Source: Taxawa tesnikishii (nom. ined.)
Lineage: Eukaryota > Ascomycota > Dothideomycetes > Dothideales
Direction of reading: 5' to 3'
Length of the DNA stretch: 64,000 bases
Assembly: GCA_030247885.1 (NCBI GenBank)
Contig: JAPDRO010000002.1
Location: 1-64,000, forward strand
In this document: positions 38,246 to 52,553 of the stretch, piece after piece
Numbering within the stretch: position 1 is the first letter of the stretch
Layout: each line of letters opens with the position of its first letter
Made by a program: the position numbers and the translations under genes
Notes under the pieces: generated by a model
Databases searched by the model: none
What the model saw: the letters and a program-made list of their open reading frames with translations, nothing else
What the model was told of the DNA's origin: nothing

Positions 38246-39946
38246 ATGGCCCGAAACGAAGGGAAACACGGCTACGAGTTTGGCGGCCCGTAAGTAAATG
38301 CACCGTGTGAGCATCCATCCTTGTCTGCTGACAAACAAATGCGCGCAGTTTGGGCGCAGCTCTGATCTCGTTTGGTCTCCCAATTGCCTGCTATGCCTTT
38401 GCCTTCCTTTGCAATGATGTCTCTGGATGCCCCGCCCCATCACTTCTGGAGCCTTCTACTCTTACATTAGACAAGTTGAAGGAAGAGACGGGATGGCCAG
38501 GATTTGCAGGCCTACTCAACACCGAAGCCTTCATTGGAACGCTTGGATACTACCTGTTCAGTCTTCTGCTGTGGGCTTTCCTGCCTGCGACCGAAGTCCA
38601 GGGGACAGAGCTCAGCAGTGGTGGAAGACTGAAGTACCGCTTCAATGGTGCGCAAATACTGCCCGTCTTTGCTTCTCCAACTCAGCTGCTAACACTTGTG
38701 CCTGTAAAGCCTTCTCTTCTGCTATGTTCATCATGGCCATCTGCGCAGCCGGCACCCTCGCTCAAGGCACACACTTCCCTCTCTGGACCTTCATTCACAA
38801 CAACTACATTCAGATCCTCACCAGCAACATCCTGATCTCGTACGCTCTGGCAACCTACGTCTACGTCAAGTCTTTCTCCGTGAAGCCGAAGGAACCATCT
38901 AAGCGCGAGCTGGCTCCTGGGGAGTCACTGGCAACATCATTTACGATTGGTATATCGGGAGGGAATTGAATCCGAGAGTCACGATCCCAGGATTTGGAGA
39001 GATTGATATCAAGAGCTTTATGGAGTTGAGGCCTGGCATGCTGGGATGGATATTGCTCGATCTCGCATTCGTTGCAGGACAATACGGAACATACGGCAAG
39101 ATTACAGCTTCCATGCGTATGTTTCACGAAGAGGTCCACATCTCCAACACAAAACTGACCTTTTTGAAAATAGTCATTGTTGTTATTAGCCAAGCCGTGT
39201 ATGTCTTTGACGCTCTGTACATGGAGCCTGCCATTCTGACGACTATGGACATCGCCACTGATGGCTTCGGATTCATGCTTGCGTTCGGAGGTGAGTTGTC
39301 ACGGCCGTGGTACTGACGCCTTCGCTGATGTCCTTGTCCAGACCTCGCATGGGTCCCTTTCATCTACAGCATCACCGCCAAATACCTCTCTATCCATCCT
39401 GTCGAACTCGGATGGACCGAAATTGCGGCGATCCTGGGTCTGCAGTGGAGCGGCTATTATATCTTCCGCGCCAGCAACAACGAGAAGAACATCTTCAGGA
39501 CTAACCCTGAAGACCCGCGTGTAAAGTGCGCAGTTGTTGTTTCTGATATTCGGTGAATCGTGAGTCTGACTTGGCATAGGCACCTCACATATATCCAAAC
39601 ATCCCGCGGCACCCGTCTCATCACATCCGGCTGGTGGGGACGCGCTCGCCACATCAACTACCTGGGCGACTGGCTCATGTCCTGGTCCTACTGCCTGCCA
39701 ACTCTTCTCTCCGGCTACGTGATTCGCACCTCCATCCTTACGGGCGAAAAGAACGTCACTCAAGGCGCGGATGGCGCGATGAAGGGCTGGGCTTTACCCA
39801 TCACCTACTTCTACATGCTGTATTTTGCCGTTTTGCTGATCCACAGAGAAGGTAGAGACGAGGAGAAGTGCAGGCGCAAGTATGGCAAGGACTGGGAGGA
39901 GTATTGCAGGCAGGTTCCGTGGAGGATTGTGCCTTACGTCTACTAG
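38246..39946 (+). CDS. ERG24: Delta(14)-sterol reductase (ERG24), six exons, one frame offset
   Basis: Multi-pass ER enzyme that reduces the C14-C15 double bond of sterol intermediates using NADPH in ergosterol synthesis. The N-terminus has YEFGGP then LCNDVSGCPAPSLL, typical of ERG24. IIYDWYIGRELNPR and TSGWWGRARHINYLGDW follow, and the C-terminal RKYGKDWEEYCRQVPWRIVP ends PYVY. Introns are 38,290-38,348, 38,648-38,709, 39,117-39,173, 39,291-39,341 and 39,526-39,579. The exons sum to 1,418 nt, one short of a multiple of three. The offset falls at GGGG 38,919-38,922, where one more G restores the family sequence (472 aa). Sterol C14 reductases are normally conserved, so an assembly indel is likelier than a broken gene. 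Confidence 0.92.
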
Positions 39947-41284
39947 GGATGTATGTGGAAGTTGGGCAAAGGTGATGTGTTAGCAAAATTGCCATGTACA
40001 ACAAGACAACGAATCGAGCCCAACTGGCTTGTGGTCTCTGGATTCAAATGCGATCCTCCTCTTGCGCCTTCTTCAACCGACTGGGCCTTCGTAGCACTGG
40101 ATCGACAGTGTTGTTTCGCACAGTTGTCTGGATAACTGCATTGATATTGAGGACTGATAGCAAAGGAGAGGCTGGCTGCTGGGTGCGCAAGATGAACGAG
40201 GAACGGTCGCTAGACCTTCTCGCGTCCCACTTGGAGGATCAGGCGATACAGATGCCATTCTTCGACCTCATGAGAACTGTTCCGAAACACTCGGGGTGGC
40301 GAATTCGACTAAACTCCCTCGCTGGTTGCCTGAATGTTGAAAAGCCACAAGGGCCACTGTAGTTCAGAGAAGGCCTGGCGCAGCAACAGCTGTGTGGGAC
40401 AAGCACGACATGCTTGAGCCTGCACTCGCAGCATGCACTGTAGGTATGCAGAATGAAACGGTTAAGGGAAGCGTTGAGGCAATACTGAACGCGTCCCACC
40501 ATCTTACATTTGACTGCAAACATCAAGATGCCCTTTGCTGGCCACGATTGTGGCTCTGCTGTGCGGATGGCGGAGGCGCAAGCCATTGGAAATGACGCTA
40601 TGGGGCCGACATGGCGTTGGGTTATAGTGATCCCTGTGCCACATGGATACAGGCTTTCAACGAGTTGTCAATGCTTTCCGACGTGTTTAGCGAAGAATGA
40701 GCGGTGTCGAACATGTCGCCAATGTCGCTAATGTCGCCAATGCTTCTCGAACATGTTTGGCGACGAGCGGTCAGCGGGAGCGGTGCGGAAGCCGGAAGCG
40801 CTGGGGAAGGAGGCTATTCGATGTCGCACAGCTGTGTGATTGGTCAATTCAGCGTGCGGGGGCAGCGACCCGAGTGATTGCGTGCACCCGAATCACTGTC
40901 CTCTCTTCTCTTCACACCGACGTCCTCCTCTCCCTCACCGTTCTCATCCATATCGACAATGTCTTCTAGCTTCCATCGCCATCATACCGTCCAGCAAAAT
41001 GCTGTCATGAAACCGACGCGAGCCCTTGTCCCAAGCGATGCCTGATTGCACTGCCTCAGGCTCTGTGACGTTATCTCTGTGAACTGGGTGAGGGCGCGAG
41101 GGGCCGCCTGGTCAACTAGCTAGGTACATGGAGTATGGCTGCTCTTTACTTCCAAACACTTTCTTTCCCTCTACTCTCTCTTGTATCCGCATAGCGCCTT
41201 TCCGTAACAACTATATAACCCTCAGGCCACAGCCACTCACCCACGACATCACTGTTACCGTAACCACGCAGCACCGCTCCGGAC
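39947..41284. other. Intergenic region, 1.3 kb
   Basis: No gene recognised on either strand. Short AATGTCGC-type repeats occur at about 40,710-40,745. A C/T-rich stretch and TATATAACC near 41,210 probably belong to the promoter of the downstream gene. Confidence 0.5.
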
Positions 41285-41587
41285 ATGCGTGGCTTGCGCG
41301 CACACCTCTGCATCTTCCTCTTACTGCTCGTCCTGCTGTATGCTGATCTAGTCGTCGCTCAATCTACACCCCCACTCGAGGAAATCTGGCCACAGTGGCT
41401 GCTGGATCCCGAGGACTTTGGTTCTGCTCTTGTTCAAGAACAGATGGCTCATCTGGTAAGCCTCATTGCTAAGCACGACTCGGTCACGAAGCTCATCAAG
41501 CCCCTAGATCACGCCTCCTGCCGTTGGTCAGCGGCCAGCGCGGTTCCTCTCGTCCGAAAGTATGCTAGCAGATATGGAATATCCTAG
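41285..41587 (+). CDS. Small ORF with signal-peptide-like start (uncertain)
   Basis: A 100-codon frame starting MRGLRAHLCIFLLLLVLLYA followed by DLVVAQ, which looks like a secretory signal with a cleavage site. The rest matches nothing recognised. It overlaps the start of the zinc-finger frame by 26 bases in another frame and contains a possible donor (GTAAGC near 41,456). It could be a separate small secreted protein, or the 5' part of the next gene joined by splicing, though the phases I tried did not fit. Confidence 0.3.
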   Translation: MRGLRAHLCIFLLLLVLLYADLVVAQSTPPLEEIWPQWLLDPEDFGSALVQEQMAHLVSLIAKHDSVTKLIKPLDHASCRWSAASAVPLVRKYASRYGIS

Positions 41588-42716
41588 GTTCAGCAACGAG
41601 TCTGGCGGAGGAAATCTTACAGAGGAAGACGTCGACGCGGCGAGACAGGCGCTGGATTTGGACGTTGACAACATTGACCCTTTACTACGCCCGACCAACT
41701 ACGACCTTAACGACGTAACTGTGTATCGGCTTCCACACGATCGCTACCCGCCGCAGCTCTGCCCCATTGCTCAAGGGCCACCCGACCTAGCACACCATAT
41801 GTTACCGCAGGAGCAAGAGCCGGAAGGACACTGGAATTCCGGGGTGACAATGCAGCCTCGTTCGCAGTGGCAAGCTCAATACAACCAGACAGCTCCTGGG
41901 TCGATCTACAGCCAGACTATCCAGCCGCCCAGTATGGAGGCGGACTGCGTACCACACGTACCACACACGCCGACATCACAAACCGCCCAGCCGCACAACA
42001 GTTACCTCGATCCACGCAATCCCTATGCCAACCAGAACGTTCCCTCTCTGACCACTGAGTGGTCCTTCGAGTCGGACATCACGCAGTGGAGCTTCGAGGG
42101 CACACCAGAGCCAAGCTCTCACCAAGACAGTGTCTCTGGGGCCGTCGTGGGTAATTGGGTCGCCAGCACACCCGGTTTCCGGTTCCAGAACCCTCAGAAC
42201 CCTCCTCAAGCTCCTCAAGCTGCGACGTCCCTACAACCTTATTCCTTGACTCCAACTCCTAGCCAACGTCGTCGGGTCCGCCGACCAAGAAGCCGCATCT
42301 CGCCCGTCTCACAGCGTCCATCATCATCCCACACTCCCGCCGCATCTGTCTTGCGCGCGTACATCTGCGACCGCGACGACTGCAGTGCTGCTTTTGAAGA
42401 CGCGCAGGGACTACGTCATCACAATAGGAACGCCCACACTCAGGCCGATCAGAGACCCTATCCCTGCCTTGAGCCGAATTGCGAAAAGAGGTTCATGTAC
42501 CCGAAGGACCTCACGAGACATAGGAGGACACATAGGAACGCTGCTACGGTGTCGCCGACTGGAACGCACGAAGAGCGGCACTACTGCCGTTTTAGAAGAT
42601 GCAAGTATGCGACCCGTGGGTTTGATCGAAAAGATCACTTCGATCGGCACATGGCTAGTGTGCACCAGATGTCTGATCGCGACGCTGCGAGTGTGCTGGA
42701 TTGGCAGATGGAGTAA
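41562..42716 (+). CDS. C2H2 zinc-finger transcription factor, 384 aa
   Basis: Probable DNA-binding regulator. A long Gln/Pro/Ser-rich N-terminal region leads to a basic stretch RRRVRRPRSR (residues 236-245). Three C2H2 fingers follow: 268-292 (CDRDDC...HHNRNAH), 302-324 (CLEPNC...RHRRTH) and 342-368 (CRFRRC...HMASVH). The target is unknown. An alternative start is the Met of MEYPRF at 41,574. No introns are needed. Confidence 0.75.
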   Translation: MLADMEYPRFSNESGGGNLTEEDVDAARQALDLDVDNIDPLLRPTNYDLNDVTVYRLPHDRYPPQLCPIAQGPPDLAHHMLPQEQEPEGHWNSGVTMQPRSQWQAQYNQTAPGSIYSQTIQPPSMEADCVPHVPHTPTSQTAQPHNSYLDPRNPYANQNVPSLTTEWSFESDITQWSFEGTPEPSSHQDSVSGAVVGNWVASTPGFRFQNPQNPPQAPQAATSLQPYSLTPTPSQRRRVRRPRSRISPVSQRPSSSHTPAASVLRAYICDRDDCSAAFEDAQGLRHHNRNAHTQADQRPYPCLEPNCEKRFMYPKDLTRHRRTHRNAATVSPTGTHEERHYCRFRRCKYATRGFDRKDHFDRHMASVHQMSDRDAASVLDWQME

Positions 42717-43519
42717 CGGGTGGCTTACGACATGATTTTGTTCTTCTTGTGCTGCTGGCGCTGTGGCAATTGGATGGAGGATACCCTTTGCATCTGCTTA
42801 GATGGGCTATCGGGTTGTAGTAGTTGTGCGGGACACAATGCTGACCGGGTGGCGGGGGGCGTTTGCGTCATTCTTGGGTTCGTGGAGCACTTTGGATATT
42901 GTCGTAATATGATCGTGATAGTAGGTTACTTGCAAGAACATCGGTTTCTGATATATAGAACAACCTCACCAACTAAATACTAGCTGACATGTACAATCTA
43001 ACTTATACTACTTTTATAACCTTTGACTACCCTAAAATACGCTTACTTACCTTATTATTTGTCTTGAAATACCCTCAAAAGCTCATCAATTATTCAGTCA
43101 TTATTAGGCATTTAGTAAGTGAATATCCATATCTAGCAATCTCAAAATTACTGACTAGAAATTTAGTTTTTGACAACCCTGCCCGCTACCTCGTAAGGCG
43201 ACCACCCAGTCTACATCAAGGGTAGAGCACAATATCGTAATTAATCAGCACGACATGAACAACCCTGCCTGTGTAGGGGACCAGCCCAGTCCTTGTCTAT
43301 GACAGACAATCAAATCCACAAAGCGTTCCCTGCTGCCCTGTCTACAACGCATCAACCGTAGCTCATCGTCTTCGGTGCACTCACGACCCCAAACCCCTTC
43401 GACAGACCGGTGAGGAGATTGTTAATCACCGGCTGGGTGAGCAGCAGACTTGTTCTCTAGGACAATCTAGGCAGGAGTCCGTGGAACCGGGAGAGGAACT
43501 ATATACTGGGAGCTTGCTT
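42717..43519. other. Intergenic region, 0.8 kb
   Basis: It holds AT-richer sequence at about 42,950-43,170 and two similar short segments beginning ACAACCCTGCC (near 43,173 and 43,258). No gene recognised. Confidence 0.5.
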
Positions 43520-45992
43520 TCATGATAAGATGATAGTACTATCTGATCCGAAACACGCCAACCCAGACATATCCTTGATGTTGCCAATGCCTACACGACG
43601 ATAGACGGTTGCTTTCTCATCACCACCTGTCCTCACCAGGGCCAGTATGATCAGCTGCGCTCGCGAGTTGATTGACAGGAGCAAGCACTCGACGGACGTG
43701 AGTTCGGCCGAAGGGTCGTCAAAAACAATTGTTCCAATAGCGGAATCCTCAAAGCGTCTGTACGCCATTGTCTTGAAAACAGCTTCGTTGTATACGGATC
43801 TCGTTCTTCCATCAAGCATGGATGGCTCATCACCTGTTGACGACTCTGAACGGAATGTAGCGGTCAGGAGCCTTCCGCGAATGATGAGGGATCGGAATTG
43901 AGAACTTTCGGACCGTATCGGAGGGCGTACCGCTTGTAGTCGAGCTTGTGGTCGGCCAAGGCCCTTGTATGGGAACAAGACGGGGCCGTTGTGGGATATC
44001 CATGACCAGGTGGATCCCAAAGCCTCGTCAAATTTGGGCAAGTTGTCTCCACAAGCCTCCCAGAGAAGTGACTTTGGCAGCTTGTCATCCAACCACTCGC
44101 CGTTGACGTATGTCGTTCTGAGTAAGGGTTGCAGCCTCTGAGCCAAACCCTGCAGAGCGGGAGCTCGATCCGAATTTTTGTGAACCCGCAGGAGGAGTAT
44201 TTCGCGACCATGCGGACCCAAAGAATGATGAATGCCTCGTGATACTCATCAACCTCCCAGATATCAGAGTCCGGTTTAGCTTGTCGCCCTCTGAGCCTCT
44301 GCATGTCCGAGAGGGCTCGAGGAATACCGGCAAGAGACTCTTGGTCAAGACGATTGCCAAGGTGATGAAGATTATCTTCACCCAGGAATTGCTCTCTACA
44401 TTCCCAATACATTTGGTCCCCAGCAAAATGAACGATCCGACGGGAAAGGAGACGCTCCTGGAGAACCCAGCCTCGCCCATTCAGGCGACTTCTTTCCACG
44501 TACTTTCGCGCGTCACTATCCGGTTGATTTGTGAAGTAAACATAACCTGCGTCCGGAGAATCCACGCTGCATGGCATCCGGATAACACTGCGCTTGGTTA
44601 AAAGCTTTTCATAAGCGTTGATCAGGGCTTCGATCGGCCGCGTTTCGTGCATCTCTGGAGCGACCCGATTGCTCTCGGGATCGAAGTCGTGAAATGAAGG
44701 CATGTCTGGCTTCAGCACTCGCTTTCGCAAGAAATGCTCTGAATCGTCGTATGCACAGGTGGCGGCAATCGTGAAACAGGCGCGTTCGTATATCAACCCC
44801 ATTTGCTTCGCCTCAACTGCCCAATCATTCTCGGAATCCTGTATGATACACAGAGAGTCAATCCAAAGGTATTGGATGCCTAATGTCCTTGTTACTAAAA
44901 TAGCGTCCTGGAAGACGGGTAACAGCTTGTCAAACACGATCGCATTCTTGAGCTGCTGGAGAGTCGCAGATGTTGTGGTGTATTTTCCGGCTCCCGGTAA
45001 GATTTTCCTTGGATCGTCTTTTTGCTTAACCCAACAGTGACTGAGGGCGACGTATCTGCCGCGTTGCCCAATTGTTTCCAGGAGTCGTAGACGGGCAGGA
45101 GCGCTTTGTGGACCAACGTCGATCACTCTATTCGGCAGCGCGGGAAACTCGTCAACGACGACACCAGAGAAATCAAGGGCACACCTTGAGTGCTGCTGGC
45201 AATCTTCTAGCCAGCGCCTTAGCACAGCGAAGGAGGCCTTGGATCCTCGAGGATGTAGTAGACGCCGAGGGATGATGTTGGATCCAAGGGTGCCTCCGCT
45301 ATTGTCAGCAGATATAACCTCAAGCAACAACTCAGCACAGAGCGAAAGCTAGGCACGCGGGACGTTTATACCTTCGTCTGCAGCTAATGCGAAAGTCCTC
45401 TTCGGCTCCCTCTCATGAGCAAACTTGTCCATATGAAGAAGCCCGATCTTGGATGCCTGCAATGACACCAGGGAGGGCAGTTGACTCTAGCCTCTGGAAC
45501 CCGGGTAATTCCATGTGAACTCAACCACAATATCGCATCAGCAGAGAGGGTGGCATTGTCGATCGGCTGTCGCGAGGAAATGAGCCGAAATTCTAGTATG
45601 GTATAATCGAGAAGCTCCCACTTCCACTCTTTCTTTTCATCATCCCACTTGCGATGCCCGCGCATCATTGGAAACTTCTGAAAGTAGAAGAGAAGCTCGT
45701 TGCGAATGAATGCGCACAAAGGGCAAGTCACATCCCTTGAACGCGCGCTCGACAACTCTCTGTCCAACTTCATTGAGAACTTGACGCCACCATCTTGGGT
45801 TATCATCTTGCCGAGATCAATGAGACTGCACTCTGAGCATCTTGGAAGGGTTTCATCGACTTTCAAAACTAATGAGTTCGTTTCTGAAAGCACTTCGTCC
45901 GACTCCCAGCCGTCCGTGTCTCCGCCTCGATTATCTTGGTGTTCACGCAGCGACTGGAATAACAGTCGATTTGACCTGCCTAATGAGGTCAT
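43520..45992 (-). CDS. HET-domain gene 3
   Basis: The best preserved of the three HET genes. The N-terminus has CSEC and CPLC pairs (start 45,992). The HET core follows: FPALPNRVIDVGP, RYVALSHCW near 45,055, LGIQYLWIDSLCIIQDSEND near 44,860, and GRGWVLQERLLSRRIVHF near 44,460. The C-terminal region ends at 43,520. The main frame (45,330-43,864) passes to the frame of the C-terminus near an A5/T5 run at 44,175-44,179, where a single added base gives a continuous family-like reading. The junction of N-terminal exon and core (about 45,310-45,390) contains GT-AG-like signals but is unresolved. Confidence 0.78.
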
Positions 45993-46241
45993 AGAAGATC
46001 TAGATTAGAGGGAAAGAGATACAACAACAAAAGTGACAACGACAACGCGAACGATACAACCCAGGTGGGAGGAGGTGAGGTCGAGAGTCAGAATGCGGGG
46101 TACAACGCCGAATCAGGGATCGGCAGAGCCGCGAAGTGAGCGACAAACGGCGCTCAAGCTACATGATGTATACATTTGACTTCTAATCCTTATAGCAAGG
46201 CAATCAGACACGATATCGCCGCCGGGGTGGGTTTCGGAAGT

Positions 46242-46723
46242 TCAGTTGGATGATATGCGACCGGCACGGTGGCCGTCGGCATGGTTGCCGGAGCTGCTAC
46301 CAGTCTGCTGAGTAGTCGCCTCAGTCTGGCTCCCCAAAACACCCTCGGATTCCTTCTTGTTCTCTTGCAGCTGGTAGACAGCAGCCTCCACAACCTCCGT
46401 AACGTTCCCAAAGTGCTCGTCTCTGGCTGCGAGGTAATGGTGCGCTTTGCTCAACCCCCTCACAAAGCGACGAAACTCGGCAAGCTGGCTTGCATCACAT
46501 CCTCCAAGGTATCAGACAAACTAACGAAGAGGTCCGGATTCGCAAGTGGCCAGATGGAACCCAGCATATTGTAACGTTCCTCCACCTGTGTAGTGTTTTC
46601 CGACGTTGCTTGAGATCCACGTTGTTCCCAATGCTTCTGATGTGTTTTGTATGCCTGATCACCATCGACTGCGTCTTTAGATTCTGTACACGTATCCGGG
46701 CGTGTTCCATTCGCATGACTCAC

Positions 46724-46755
<32 letters not shown>

Positions 46756-46781
46756 CTTCTTCTTCTTCTTCTTCTTCTTCT

Positions 46782-46815
<34 letters not shown>

Positions 46816-47050
46816 GAACCTCCTCCGCTAGCCGCCCTGAATCAAAGGACACTGTGGTAGACCGCTGCTCCCACTCGTCAGGCACATCTTTGGATAGGGC
46901 GTAACGGCCGACATTGGCTATTCGTTCTTCAAACGTACGTTCATGTCGCTCGATGGTCGGTATGGGATTGCTCGAAGCATATGGTGCCCTGTAGTTACGC
47001 TTGATCGCGGAACCCATTGGGGCAGGTTGTAGGCGCCGGTGTTTTGTCAA
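46242..47050 (-). CDS. Hypothetical protein with poly-glutamate tract
   Basis: The frame 47,050-46,460 has a mid-protein run of about 28 Glu residues encoded by a pure GAA/TTC microsatellite (about 46,730-46,815). The following frame to 46,242 (KAHHYLAARDEHFGNVTEVV, then VYQLQENKKESEG) looks like a continuation in another frame. No known domain was recognised. The gene may extend upstream to 47,235. Function unknown. Confidence 0.4.
46730..46815. repeat. TTC/GAA trinucleotide microsatellite
   Basis: About 28 nearly perfect TTC units on the top strand. On the minus strand they encode poly-Glu inside the hypothetical gene. Copy number is likely to vary between strains. Confidence 0.95.
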
Positions 47051-47669
47051 GTATCCGAAAAGTTAGTATTATACCCTCTAACCACTTCTGGGCATCTCCC
47101 GTCGCTAGCATCTGATGCTTCAACGACTGAACGTTCCGCCCCACTCTGGATTCGAGTGGCTTTGGCAAGGCCAACACTGTACAACTGAGCTCGTGCAGAT
47201 GGTAACACAAATTCCTTCGGTACGAGGATGGCCATCTGTCGGCAATGCGGCGCTCATCCGGCTCCTAGAGTCTCACAGAGTCCCGAAGAGAGTTGGCCAA
47301 CGTCCATCATTTCTTCTTCCCCGTGCGAGTCTCATCATTCTTTTTGCCAAGCGCAGTGTGCCATTCACCGCCGTCTGGCAGAAGTCGTTACATAGCCTGC
47401 AAAGTACAATATCGTACCGTTCTATGCCCTTCGTCATTGACAACGTGACCTACACGCCTTATGCCAACTCTCGGGTACGCGGGCGCCGGATGAGGACACA
47501 ATGGATTCGATGTACCCAGTTGTTGATCGAAAGATGTGGAAGGTCTCGACTATGCTGCTGCCTGCGTTGCTATTCGTACGCGGGAATATCTTTGAACAAC
47601 GAGAAAAATCAAACAGATGCATAGGATTGAGCCTATCGCAACGTCAGGAACAAAAGCAGTCTCCCCTTC

Positions 47670-49672
<2,003 letters not shown>

Positions 49673-50938
49673 GCTTGGTTACTCGAGAAGACCTGGAACT
49701 ACCACATCACTTGCTCTTATGTCGTTCGACATACCCCGCAACACAAATCACCATCTCCAAGAGCATTTTCAGCTGCGTCATCTTACTGCGAAATCCAACA
49801 AGAGAGCCAAAAGCAACCGAGGCATGTATGTTGGTTGTCTGAAGAAGGCAAATGCCAATGCGTCCAGGCGTGGTTTCGTGTGGGGTACATCGGATCAGGA
49901 TCGCTTGCCAAGGTCGACCTACAACAACCGAGGGCTGGGCATACAACTCAGAACTACAGACCAGTAACTCGAAACCGCTCTCCCACTCTGGGTTTGACCG
50001 CCAAGCATGCCATGCTGCAGAAACCTGGCTCCAAACCGACATACATGTCTGGAGTCGGCGTCCGGACCGAGGTTTGTCCCCTCTCTCAAGTCATTCTAGC
50101 CCACGAAGAGGGGCCGGTGTCCATTGACGACGAACTGAGGGACTGCGCTTTGATCCCAGGTCGATTTCGAACTGTTCTAAGGCTAGGAGGATCTGTAGCT
50201 CAAAGAGCCGGGCCAGGAGCCACAAACTATGCGCAACAGGTAGGCCTTCGAGGACTGTGAAGGGTGCAGCCGTGGTGATCCATCCCAGTCCAGGCGTCGT
50301 AACGAAAGGTTGCAGCGTAAGACGTGAAGGGAGCTTCCCGATCCAACAGGCGTAGGCCCTCAAACAGTCCGCGCGCCATAGTCGGGTTCAGCCATAGACG
50401 CCACTGAACAACCCGGTCTTGAGTTCGAAACGGCCCCGATCGTTGAACGCATAGCCTTGAACCAGAACTGGCTCAATATCCAGTCATGACAGCTTGGTTC
50501 CAGGTCACCTGCTTCTTCCAGCAGATGGGCAATCCCGATTCTCGTACCGCTGCCGCTGCTAGTCCAGATTAGTGAGTTACTGAGGGCGCGACTGTAAAAC
50601 AGCAAAGAGCGGGGTCATAAAACTCCAGTGTTTCTGGCTGTACGAAGGAGAGTTCATGCAGGTGCTGACCTAGACCGAGGCAAGACTTCGCTGCACCTAC
50701 CGCGTTCGTGCTGTGGATGTCTTCGTCAGCTCTCCTCCTGAATCATGGGTGGGTAGTGCATCATCGCCCCAATGGCAGATGCGCTCGTACGGCAGCCATA
50801 GCCCAGCAAGCTCCCGCAAGAAGGGAACACGTACCGCCCTAGATTAACAGCACCAGGAGAGTAGGACCCCGGGTTAAACTCGAAGGACACTCCTTCCCTG
50901 ACAAGCCCATCAACTCTCCAAGCTTGATGCCAATGACC
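49673..50938. other. Intergenic region, 1.27 kb
   Basis: Upstream of the esterase. Several short frames exist on both strands (for example 50,091-50,363 and 50,360-50,605, minus) but none resembles a known protein. They may be remains of the degraded gene to the right. Confidence 0.4.
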
Positions 50939-51979
50939 TCAATACCCATGGCCACTCACAGTGTTGTATTCGGGATCCAAAACGCCTTCGAAATCGAATC
51001 TCAGTGTGCATCCCGGGCCTGTCATGCGACGAGTGCTGATTTCCAAGACGGCGCTAACATCAAGAACAGCAAACGGTGCCACATATCCCTCTACATCTGT
51101 CCAGGAGAGAAGTAGTGACTCTTGACTGTCGAGAGGTTTGTGCCACCAGAACACGTGTGCTGCAAGGGCGCTTAGTGTGCGAAGACGTCAAGTCGAAGTA
51201 GGTTGACAACCAAGCCTTGAGCGAGACAAGGCACGCATTGGAGACAAAACCAGACGGTCTGTATGCAGACTATCGTCCTTGCTAAGGAGTCGGCCTTGCT
51301 CTTGTCGGGAAGCTGCGCAGCAGGAATGTCTAGTATCGCGCCGGGAGCATGGAGAAGAAGCCATAGCATGGCATCCTCACAGTGAATGAGGCCGTCGGGC
51401 TTGCTCAACGGAGATTTCCGGGAAGGCCCTAGAAAGATCAGTTGTATCACGGGATTTCTCCATTGCAAAGCCTTCTATTGACATGGAAAAGGCAGGAGTC
51501 ATCGTCCACTCGTGGTGCTTGTGGATCGTAATGGTCCGGGCTGTGGATTCGGCATTGAATCTTCCTGTTAGATTGAAAATTCGTTGAAGAATCTCCGTAG
51601 TAACAAGAGTTCATGCTTTTGCTCAAGGGCAAAAGGATCGGACCACTGAACAACTTCGCTTGTCTGCACTGCTCGAAAGCATTCCAAGCAACCCAAGGCA
51701 TCTGGTGAGTATGACCCCTGATGCTGGAAAGCGAAGGATCAGCAGATACCGGTTCAGGTGCGGAACGAGCCACCCGAATTTCCTCAAAATGGGCAGATGA
51801 GCTTTCTTCTGTTCCGGTGTGTTCGAGTGTATGGTGGTCCGAACAAGCAAGCCAAGAGTGGCAAAACGACTGGAAAGAATGCCGTAGGTACCGCGCAATG
51901 TTGGCCCAGGATGCCATGGCGCATGCGCGCTAGTGCTGTTCCCTAAATGTGAAAACACTCGTTGGAGGAAGGAAGACAC
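50939..51979 (-). pseudogene. Uncharacterised fungal multi-pass membrane protein, fragmented
   Basis: Pieces in different frames resemble one widespread fungal family of unknown function. They are PTLRGTYGILSSRFATLGLL then IHSNTP at the N-terminal side (about 51,800-51,900), WNAFEQCRQAK, LDIPAAQLPDKSKADSLART followed by QTVWFCLQCVPCLAQGL (51,220-51,330), and HVFWWHKPLD (about 51,130-51,160). The order is as expected for one minus-strand gene. Several frame changes remain, so it may be a pseudogene or affected by indels. The family recognition is from memory of sequence pattern, not a named domain. Confidence 0.45.
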
Positions 51980-52553
51980 AGAAAAGAAAACTGCAAGGGA
52001 AGAGATCTTACATCGACAACAAGCCAGGACATGGACGGGGCTGTCGCTACCACAACACAGCTATCTCATTGGATGCCTCCTGTTGCAGGTGATATAAGCA
52101 GTCACTTGCTTGGGACATGGTCCTGTTCTGTTGTCTCTCCGATCACGGCGCCCGGTACATGTAGCTCATAAGTTCGCAATGTGAACATGGTACAGTTGAC
52201 TTGAAGTTCAGTTGTGTTGTTTGAAGAAGAAGAAGAAGAGGTCGTCATCACAAGCATACCCTGAAGCTCCGGGCAAGCGCAAACAGCGCAAACATAGCCC
52301 CGGATTTGCTGCTGGTCTCAGCCAAGAAACTCCCCAAATCTGCACGCGCTTCGTGAACTTCGTTTGCGCGACGAGCTTCACTTTACCGAACCCACAGCTC
52401 TCACAGTCCCCTGCTCCCACAACCCGTGCAACGCCCCGGATACCTCTCCAATCGTGACCAACTCTTTGCCCACACGGACCTATCCCAACCAGCCCCAACA
52501 TCGTGCCCAAGCCGACGTACAACCTACCTACCTCTCTCGCACATACTTTTGCA
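51980..52553. other. Upstream region of SmE
   Basis: No gene recognised. It contains a GAA-rich stretch near 52,223-52,240 and C-rich leader sequence before the SmE start. Confidence 0.5.

Noticed and set aside
38861-39193. ERG24 as a broken pseudogene
   Set aside because: The only disruption is a single base missing at GGGG 38,919-38,922. All six exons, splice sites and family motifs are otherwise intact, and the same homopolymer pattern recurs in other genes.
42411-42735. Alternative frames across the zinc-finger region
   Set aside because: They are shadows of the 41,562-42,716 frame, which alone contains the three C2H2 fingers.
46490-46831. Plus-strand frame with poly-Phe
   Set aside because: It is the complement of the poly-Glu microsatellite; the Phe run has no biological plausibility and the minus-strand frame is longer.
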